The translations under genes and the position numbers were made by a program. DNA of 64,000 nt, taken from Streptomyces sp. CNH099 (GTDB lineage Bacteria; Actinomycetota; Actinomycetes; Streptomycetales; Streptomycetaceae). The notes beneath the pieces are model-generated. The model had not been told where the DNA came from. It made no database searches and saw only the letters and a program-made list of their open reading frames with translations. The stretch covers positions 372,186-436,185 of the forward strand of contig AZWL01000001.1 in assembly GCA_000514715.1 (NCBI GenBank), written 5' to 3'. Positions 58,644-64,000 of this stretch are shown here, one piece after another (position 1 is the stretch's first letter; each line of letters starts with the position of its first letter).

Positions 58644-61600
58644 TCACCGCAGCGCGTACGCCCGCTTCACCGTCTGCTCGACGCTGTTGCCGGCGTCGTC
58701 CCACGCCTTCACGCGCAGCGAGACGAAGCCGCCGTCGTCACCGACCCGGGGGTGCCGCAGCCACACCCGGTGGCCGCCGTCCCACCAGCGCATGACCGGG
58801 GCGTCGTCCCACGAGGCGCCGTCGTCGAAGGAGGCCGAGACCTCCATCCCCCTGACACGCCGGCCGTCGATGCCGTCCTGGTGCCGCGCCGTGATGCCGA
58901 TCGGCACGATCCGCCCGTCCGGCGCCGCGCCCCGCGCGTCGGTCCGCACGTCGTAGTCCAGCTGGAGCAGCGGCAGCAGCTCCTGCTCCCCCGCCGCCGG
59001 GCGGTCGGCCGTGAACGACCAACTGGTGCGCGTGCTCACCGACGTGTGCCACTCCGGGGTGGTCCGGTCGACCGCGAGGTCGAGCCGGTACGCGCCCTCG
59101 CCGCCGTCGCCGCCCGCGGGGAAGGCGCCCCAGGCCGTGCGGCCCTCGGCCAGCTTCTCGCCGTCGCGGTACAGCACCGCCGACGCCTCGTCCGCCGGCA
59201 CGCCGCCCCAGTCGCCGCCGTCGAGGCGGCTGTAGTGGCCGTCCTCGGAGTCGGCGAACTCCGGGATGCGGAGGGTGAGCTGGTCGCCCTCGCGGTACGA
59301 GGTCAGCCCCGGCACGCCGCGCGGGATCGCGGGCCGCACGACGGGCGCGAACCAGCTCTCCCGGACCCGCTCCCCGGGCCGGTAGGTGCGGGCCGGCTGG
59401 ATCATGCCGCCCGCCAGCGGGTTGAAGGTGTCGTAGGTGTAGCGGTGGTGGACGTTGTGGCGCCAGAGGGTGTCGCCGGCGCTCACGTACTCGGTGCGCT
59501 CGTGCGGGGTGGGCACGTGCCGCTGGTACTGGTTGATCGCCGTGCCCATCCAGGGCCGCCAGCCGAAGCGCTGCTCCTTCGTCCACGGGGTGCCGCCGGA
59601 GTCCCGGTAGCCGGTCCGCACGGTGGCGGTGTTCGCGCCGCTCACCCGGTGCACCACGCGCTCGGGCACCCGCTGCTTCGCCACCTGCATCACGTCGTAC
59701 AGGTACGGGCTCGCGGGGGTGCCGCGCAGCGCGACGGTCGCCCGGCCCGCGGCCAGCGCCGCGCGCAGCCGCTCGCCGACGTCGTGCCGGACCATCGCCG
59801 CCACCGCGGGCAGCCGGGTGCCGCCGGGCCGCCACACGCTCCAGGCCGGCGAACCCTCCGGACCGGCGACGATCACGTAGCGGGCCCCGGCGGCCGCGGC
59901 GGCGCGGACCACGTTCTCGTCCTGCGGGCTGTCGCCGTCGACCAGGACGGCGGCGCGGGAGACGTCCACGCCGTCGTCGGCGAGTGCGTCGAACTCCGCC
60001 TGCGTACCGGCGCCGGCGTCGACCAGCGGCAGCCGCCGGGTGCCGTCCAGGGCCGGGGAGCGGCCCATCAGCCGGATCGCGTCGACGGGGGCGTGCCCGC
60101 CCCGCCAGCGCACGCTGCCCGTGAGCATCGGCGCCTCCAGCTGCCAGCGGGAGGACACCTCGAAGACGCCCTCGCGGGCCCTGGCGGTCGGCGTCACGTA
60201 GAGCTTGCGGCCGTCGACGCTGAACTCCATGTGCCCGTGGGAGATGCTGCGGCTGCCGAACTCGCGGTGGCTGTAGAAGCTCATGACGGCCTCCTGGACC
60301 GCGGGCTTCGGGGTCTCGATCCGGACCTCGTTCGCCTCGCGGGCGTCGAGGACCACCTCCAGGTCGCGGTCCACCGTCAGCTGCGGGTCGACGACCAGGC
60401 TGTCGACGCTGCCGTTGACGACCTTGTCGGAGATCACCGCGTGCAGGAAGTAGTCGCCCTCCGGCACCTCGACGGTCAGCGACCTGCCGTCGGGGATGTA
60501 CGAGACGACGTCGTAGCGGTCGTCCTCGCCGAAGAGCGTGACGGGGTTGACGAACGCGGGCTTGCCGGAGCGGTCGACGCCGCGCAGCGTGACGGTGCGC
60601 GTGGGTGCCTCGCGTACGGCGCCGATGGTGGTGTGGACGACGGTGTCGCCGGCGGTGGCGGTGACGTAGCCGCCGTACCGGCCGGGGCGCAGCCCCGCGG
60701 GGTCGAGGGTGACGGGGACGGTCGCGGTGCCGCCCGCGGCGATCTCGACGGTGTCGCCGTCCGGCAGCCCGACGGCGCCGGCCGGGACCGGCTCGCCGCT
60801 CCCGGCCCGCAGGGAGACGTCGAGTTGCAGCGTGACGGGCGCGTCGGAGGCGTTGGTGTACGTGATCTCGCGCCGCACCGGCTCGCCGCCCTCGTCGACG
60901 CCGCCGAAGCCGAGGGTGCCGGTGGCGTACACCTGCTGCGCGTCGGCGCGGGCGGCGTCCACGCGCCCGCCGCCCTGCTGGTAGACCGTCCCGGAGTCGT
61001 GCCGCTGCGCGGTGCTGACCAGCGCGTCCTTGAGCTGCCGCGCGGTCCAGTCGGGGTGCCGCTGCGCGATCAGCGCGGCGGCGCCCGCGACGTGCGGCGC
61101 GGCCATGGAGGTGCCGGAGGCGGCGGTGTACAGGTCGTCCACCGGGGTGCCCATGGACGTGCCCGCCGCGCGGGCGGCGACGATGTCCACGCCGGGCGCG
61201 GTGATGTCGGGCTTGACCGCGAGGTCGCCGACGCGCGGGCCGCGGCTGGAGAAGTCCGCCAGCGACTCGTCGCGGTCGACGGCGCCGACGGTGAGCGCGG
61301 CGTCGGCGGCGCCGGGCGAGCCGACGGTGGCCGAGCGCGGGCCGGAGTTGCCGGCGGAGGCGACGAAGAGCGTGCCGGTCTCGGCGGTCAGCCGGTTCAG
61401 GCCGAGGCTGAGCGCGTCGGTGCCGTCGGTGGGCGCGTCGGTGCCCAGGCTCATGTTGACCACGTCGGCGCCGGCTTCCGCGGCCCACTCCATGCCGGCG
61501 AGCACCTGCGACTCGGAGCCGTAGCCGTCGTCGCCGAGCACCTTGCCGACCAGCAGCCGGGCGCCGGGTGCGACGCCCTTGCGGGAGCCGCCGGCCCCGG

Positions 61601-62486
61601 CGCCGGTGCCGGCGACGGTGGCCGCGACGTGCGTGCCGTGGCCGAAGGCGTCGCCGGTGGTGGGGCTGTCGGAGAAGTTGCGGGCCTCGGCGACCTTGCC
61701 GGCGAGGTCCGGGTGGCCGGCGTCGACGCCGGTGTCCAGCACGGCGACGGTGACGCCGGTGCCGTCGTGCCCGCCCTGCCAGACCTCGGGCGCGCCGATC
61801 TGCGGCACGCTGCGGTCGAGCGAGGCGCTGACCCTGCGGTCCAGCCAGATGCGCTCGATGCCGCCGGCGAGCCGCGGCTCGGCCGCCGTCCGGACGTGCT
61901 CGCGGTCGTCGTCGACGGCCGCCCAGAACCGGTCGGCCTTGTCCTTGCCGGTCTCGACGGCCCGGGCGCCGAGGCTCGGCAGCGCGGCGCCGGCCGTCGT
62001 CCCGGGCAGTGCCGCGGCGTCGGCGGCGCGGGCCCCCTTCGTGTACGACACGATCAGCGGGATCCGCTTGCTGCGCCCGTCGCCGTAGCCCTGCTCGACC
62101 AGTTCGGTGATGTTGAACAGGTCGCGGTCCAGCGCGCCGGAGCCCACGTACGGTATCGCGTCGGAGGGGATGACGTGCAGGTCGCCGTCGATCTCCACCT
62201 GTTCGAAGCCGCCGTCGGCACCGCCGTTCTCACCGCCGTCGGGACCGCCGTCGGGAGCGCCGTCGCGTGGCGTCACGGTGGCGGCCTGGCGGCCGTCGGG
62301 GAAGCGCTCAAGCCGTACGCGGTCGCCCGTGACGAGCGTGACGGCGCTGAGCGAGGAGCCGGACGCCCGGTCCGGGACCGGCGCGCCACCGGGTGCGGCG
62401 GCGGCTTGGGTCGCGGAGGGCGCCAGCGTGACCAGGAGCGCGCCCGCGGTGGCGAGCGCCGGCAGCTGTACTCGTCGTAGATGCAC
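58644..62486 (-). CDS. Secreted S8 (subtilisin-like) peptidase, paralogue 2
   Basis: 1280 residues if it starts at GTG 62486. This start gives a compact signal peptide (VHLRRVQLPALATAGALLVT); the alternative GTG at 62522 adds 12 residues before it. Catalytic triad Asp251 (VAVLDTGVDAGHPDL), His286 (GHGTHVAATVAG), Ser460 (ASGTSMAAPHVAG). From about residue 560 Ig-like repeats follow, then a PA-like insertion (AAVLVDGDSPQDENVVRAA, about 860) and further beta domains. No sorting signal. It parallels peptidase 1 over the N-terminal 600 residues and in its upstream element (copy 2, 56 nt before GTG). Divergent from the Ntn hydrolase gene. Confidence 0.9.
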   Translation of the reverse strand: MHLRRVQLPALATAGALLVTLAPSATQAAAAPGGAPVPDRASGSSLSAVTLVTGDRVRLERFPDGRQAATVTPRDGAPDGGPDGGENGGADGGFEQVEIDGDLHVIPSDAIPYVGSGALDRDLFNITELVEQGYGDGRSKRIPLIVSYTKGARAADAAALPGTTAGAALPSLGARAVETGKDKADRFWAAVDDDREHVRTAAEPRLAGGIERIWLDRRVSASLDRSVPQIGAPEVWQGGHDGTGVTVAVLDTGVDAGHPDLAGKVAEARNFSDSPTTGDAFGHGTHVAATVAGTGAGAGGSRKGVAPGARLLVGKVLGDDGYGSESQVLAGMEWAAEAGADVVNMSLGTDAPTDGTDALSLGLNRLTAETGTLFVASAGNSGPRSATVGSPGAADAALTVGAVDRDESLADFSSRGPRVGDLAVKPDITAPGVDIVAARAAGTSMGTPVDDLYTAASGTSMAAPHVAGAAALIAQRHPDWTARQLKDALVSTAQRHDSGTVYQQGGGRVDAARADAQQVYATGTLGFGGVDEGGEPVRREITYTNASDAPVTLQLDVSLRAGSGEPVPAGAVGLPDGDTVEIAAGGTATVPVTLDPAGLRPGRYGGYVTATAGDTVVHTTIGAVREAPTRTVTLRGVDRSGKPAFVNPVTLFGEDDRYDVVSYIPDGRSLTVEVPEGDYFLHAVISDKVVNGSVDSLVVDPQLTVDRDLEVVLDAREANEVRIETPKPAVQEAVMSFYSHREFGSRSISHGHMEFSVDGRKLYVTPTARAREGVFEVSSRWQLEAPMLTGSVRWRGGHAPVDAIRLMGRSPALDGTRRLPLVDAGAGTQAEFDALADDGVDVSRAAVLVDGDSPQDENVVRAAAAAGARYVIVAGPEGSPAWSVWRPGGTRLPAVAAMVRHDVGERLRAALAAGRATVALRGTPASPYLYDVMQVAKQRVPERVVHRVSGANTATVRTGYRDSGGTPWTKEQRFGWRPWMGTAINQYQRHVPTPHERTEYVSAGDTLWRHNVHHRYTYDTFNPLAGGMIQPARTYRPGERVRESWFAPVVRPAIPRGVPGLTSYREGDQLTLRIPEFADSEDGHYSRLDGGDWGGVPADEASAVLYRDGEKLAEGRTAWGAFPAGGDGGEGAYRLDLAVDRTTPEWHTSVSTRTSWSFTADRPAAGEQELLPLLQLDYDVRTDARGAAPDGRIVPIGITARHQDGIDGRRVRGMEVSASFDDGASWDDAPVMRWWDGGHRVWLRHPRVGDDGGFVSLRVKAWDDAGNSVEQTVKRAYALR

Positions 62487-62542
62487 GGGGCAAGCATTCG
62501 TTCCCCGCGGGCCGGCTGTCACGATCTCCGGCGTGCCGGGCT

Positions 62543-62556
62543 TGCGACATGTCGCC
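62543..62556. promoter_or_regulatory. Shared element copy 2, upstream of S8 peptidase 2 and the Ntn hydrolase
   Basis: Plus-strand TGCGACATGTCGCC; inner 12 bases are a perfect palindrome (GCGACATGTCGC, 62544-62555). 12 of 14 bases match copy 1 at 57403-57416. 56 nt separate it from the peptidase GTG. Confidence 0.65.
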
Positions 62557-62680
62557 TGTACGACAGCGGCGCGGGTACGGCGCCTTGGCAGCCGGCCCGT
62601 ACGTCGTCATGCTCGCTCCGGCAGCCGGGCACGTGCGTCCGGCCGCCGGTAGTGACGTGCACCAGCGAGAGGAGCGGCAC

Positions 62681-63799
62681 ATGTTTCGCAGGACATCGAC
62701 GCTCGCACGCACCGCGCTGCTGGCCGCGGCGGTCGTGATCACCCCGGTCACCGCCCTGGGCGCGGCCGCCGCGCCGCAGCAGGGCGCGGCGGCCGGCAGC
62801 GCCGGGCCGGCCGGGCCGGTCGGCACCCGTACCGTCCAGGACTCCGGGAAATCCGGCGACCCCAACACCGGCGAGCGGGCCCGCGACGTCGTCTTCGCCG
62901 TCCACGGCGGCGCCGGCACGCTGCGGCGCGAGGACATGTCCCCCGAGTTGGAGCGGGAGTACCGCGCCAAGCTCACCGAGGCGGTACGCACCGGCCAGCG
63001 GGCGCTGGCCCGCGGGAAGTCCAGCACCGCGGCCGTCGAGGCCGCGATCACCGTCCTGGAGGACTCGCCGCTGTTCAACGCCGGCAAGGGCGCCGTGTTC
63101 ACCACCGACGCGGAGAACGAGCTGGACGCGTCCATCATGGACGGCGCCACCCTCGACACCGGCGCGGTGACCGGCGTGACGCACGTCAGGAACCCCATCT
63201 CGCTGGCGCGGGAGATGATGGACAACTCCCGGCACGTGCTCATGAGCGGCGAGGGCGCCGAGCGCTTCGCCCAGCACCGCGGCATCGACCTGGTGACCCA
63301 GGACTACTTCTTCACCGAGCGGCGCTGGGAGTCGCTGATGGCCGCCAAGGGCGGCGAGTCGGACTTCGACTTCGGCGAGACGGGCACGGTCGGCGCCGTC
63401 GCCATCGACGACGACGGCGACCTGGCCGCCGGCACCTCCACGGGCGGGCTGACGAACAAGCCCGTCGGCCGCGTCGGGGACTCGCCGATCGTCGGCGCCG
63501 GCACGTACGCGAAGAACGGCAACATCGCGGCGTCCGCGACCGGCACCGGCGAGCTGTTCATCCGCGAGGCCGTCACGCACACCATCTCCGCGCAGGTCGA
63601 GTACCTGGGCCGGTCGGTGTCCCGGGCGGCCGGGGCGGCGATCGACAAGACCGAGGCGCTCGGCGGGGACGACACCGGCGGGGTGATCGCGCTGGACTCC
63701 CGCCGGAACCTCGCGTTCACCTTCAACACCTCCGGCATGTACCGCGGTTACGCCACGGCCGACGGCGACATCGTGGTGAAGATCTTCGCCGACGAGTGA
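62681..63799 (+). CDS. Secreted isoaspartyl peptidase/L-asparaginase-type Ntn hydrolase
   Basis: 372 residues from ATG at 62681, with GGAG 7 nt upstream; the frame is open further up. Signal peptide (residues 1-31, RTALLAAAVVITPVTALGAA). The asparaginase-2 fold begins VVFAVHGGAGTL and continues VEAAITVLEDSPLFNAGKGA, NELDASIMDG and GVTHVRNPISLAREM. The nucleophile is Thr236 in ETGTVGAVAID, exposed by autocleavage after Gly235. It removes isoaspartyl residues from peptides, a late step in peptide breakdown. Divergent from S8 peptidase 2, consistent with one extracellular proteolysis unit. Confidence 0.92.
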   Translation: MFRRTSTLARTALLAAAVVITPVTALGAAAAPQQGAAAGSAGPAGPVGTRTVQDSGKSGDPNTGERARDVVFAVHGGAGTLRREDMSPELEREYRAKLTEAVRTGQRALARGKSSTAAVEAAITVLEDSPLFNAGKGAVFTTDAENELDASIMDGATLDTGAVTGVTHVRNPISLAREMMDNSRHVLMSGEGAERFAQHRGIDLVTQDYFFTERRWESLMAAKGGESDFDFGETGTVGAVAIDDDGDLAAGTSTGGLTNKPVGRVGDSPIVGAGTYAKNGNIAASATGTGELFIREAVTHTISAQVEYLGRSVSRAAGAAIDKTEALGGDDTGGVIALDSRRNLAFTFNTSGMYRGYATADGDIVVKIFADE

Positions 63800-63925
63800 A
63801 GATCCGGCGGCGGGGGCTTGTCTCCCGCCGCCGGCTCCACCAGCCTGGTGCCCGCCGTACCGGACGCGCCCGGCCCCCGCGCGGCGCCGGCCGGCCGGAC
63901 ACCCGCCACCGGCAAGGAGATCCCC

Positions 63926-64000
63926 GTGCGTCACCGCAAGCACCGGATACCGCAGGCCCACCCCCGTCCGCGCCCCCGGCTGTTACGGGCCCGGGTGCTC
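63926..64000 (+). CDS. 5' end of a gene, probably secreted, with a TTA codon (cut by window edge)
   Basis: GTG at 63926, preceded by AAGGAG 6 nt upstream. Visible product: 25 residues, very basic (VRHRKHRIPQAHPRPRPRLL), the kind of n-region that starts a signal peptide. Codon 20 is TTA (63983-63985), so translation may need the bldA tRNA. Function cannot be told; it follows the Ntn hydrolase by 126 nt. Confidence 0.5.
   Translation, partial: MRHRKHRIPQAHPRPRPRLLRARVL

Noticed and set aside
1..64000. tRNA, rRNA, CRISPR arrays, insertion sequences, attachment sites
   Set aside because: No T-loop-like tRNA sequence, repeat-spacer pattern, transposase motif or terminal inverted repeat was recognised.

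Overview
This is a very GC-rich actinomycete chromosome segment, almost certainly from Streptomyces or a close relative. The evidence is a complete conservon (cvnABCD), a DUF397/XRE (DUF5753) pair, an SCO-type DUF574 methyltransferase, an HtaA/HmuTUV haem uptake locus under a DtxR-type iron box, a LAXTG-type sortase signal, many GTG/TTG starts with overlapping stop/start junctions, and only four TTA codons in three genes. There are no rRNA, tRNA, phage, IS or CRISPR features. The content is secreted hydrolases, sugar uptake, regulators and transporters rather than core housekeeping, which suggests an accessory or arm-flanking part of the chromosome (inference).

Layout. 1-4.1 kb: an acetolactate-synthase-like ThDP enzyme (cut by the left edge), divergent from a HelD-type RNA-polymerase-associated helicase, with a perfect 10-bp inverted repeat between them. 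4.1-10.8 kb: an operon of binding lipoprotein, two permeases and a cytoplasmic GH3 glycosidase, with a divergent LacI repressor. This is the gene order of the Streptomyces bxlREFGA xylo-oligosaccharide system. 10.9-13.3 kb: secreted pectate lyase and secreted PQQ-type aldose dehydrogenase. 13.4-17.9 kb: an SDR, a carboxymuconolactone-decarboxylase-like protein and an unusual FAD/NAD(P)-binding plus TTC38-like TPR fusion. 17.9-24.9 kb (all minus): a YqeB-like membrane protein, a very large secreted PA14/beta-propeller/CBM/3-keto-disaccharide-hydrolase protein, a DapA-family lyase, a DEDDh exonuclease and a ROK regulator. 25.1-29.9 kb: a Pro-rich anchored secreted protein, a DUF4239 membrane protein, a FabH-like synthase, a secreted GDPD phosphodiesterase and an endonuclease/exonuclease/phosphatase-fold protein.

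30.0-38.1 kb (minus): a conservon (cvnA-B-C-D, each gene overlapping the next) runs 22 nt upstream of an FGGY kinase followed by GlpA-like and GlpB-like flavoproteins, so signalling and polyol/glycerol-phosphate oxidation may share a transcript. 38.2-40.7 kb: an APC amino-acid permease and a repeat protein with two TTA codons. 41.1-47.4 kb: haem acquisition, with two double-HtaA surface proteins divergent from hmuTUV across one iron box. 47.5-50.1 kb: a TTA-containing methyltransferase, a DUF397/XRE pair and a divergent small protein. 50.1-53.9 kb: a rhamnose-mutarotase/SDR pair, a TetR regulator and a divergent ABC exporter with an operator-overlapped promoter that predicts a leaderless mRNA.

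53.9-64 kb: two large paralogous secreted S8 (subtilisin-like) peptidases flank a TrmB/LuxR-type regulator. A secreted isoaspartyl-peptidase-like Ntn hydrolase is divergent from the second, and the start of a TTA-containing, probably secreted gene lies at the right edge. Both peptidase genes have the same near-palindromic 14-bp element (12/14 identical) 49 and 56 nt before their starts. I read this as a coordinated extracellular proteolysis module and the best candidate for an undescribed regulatory system here.
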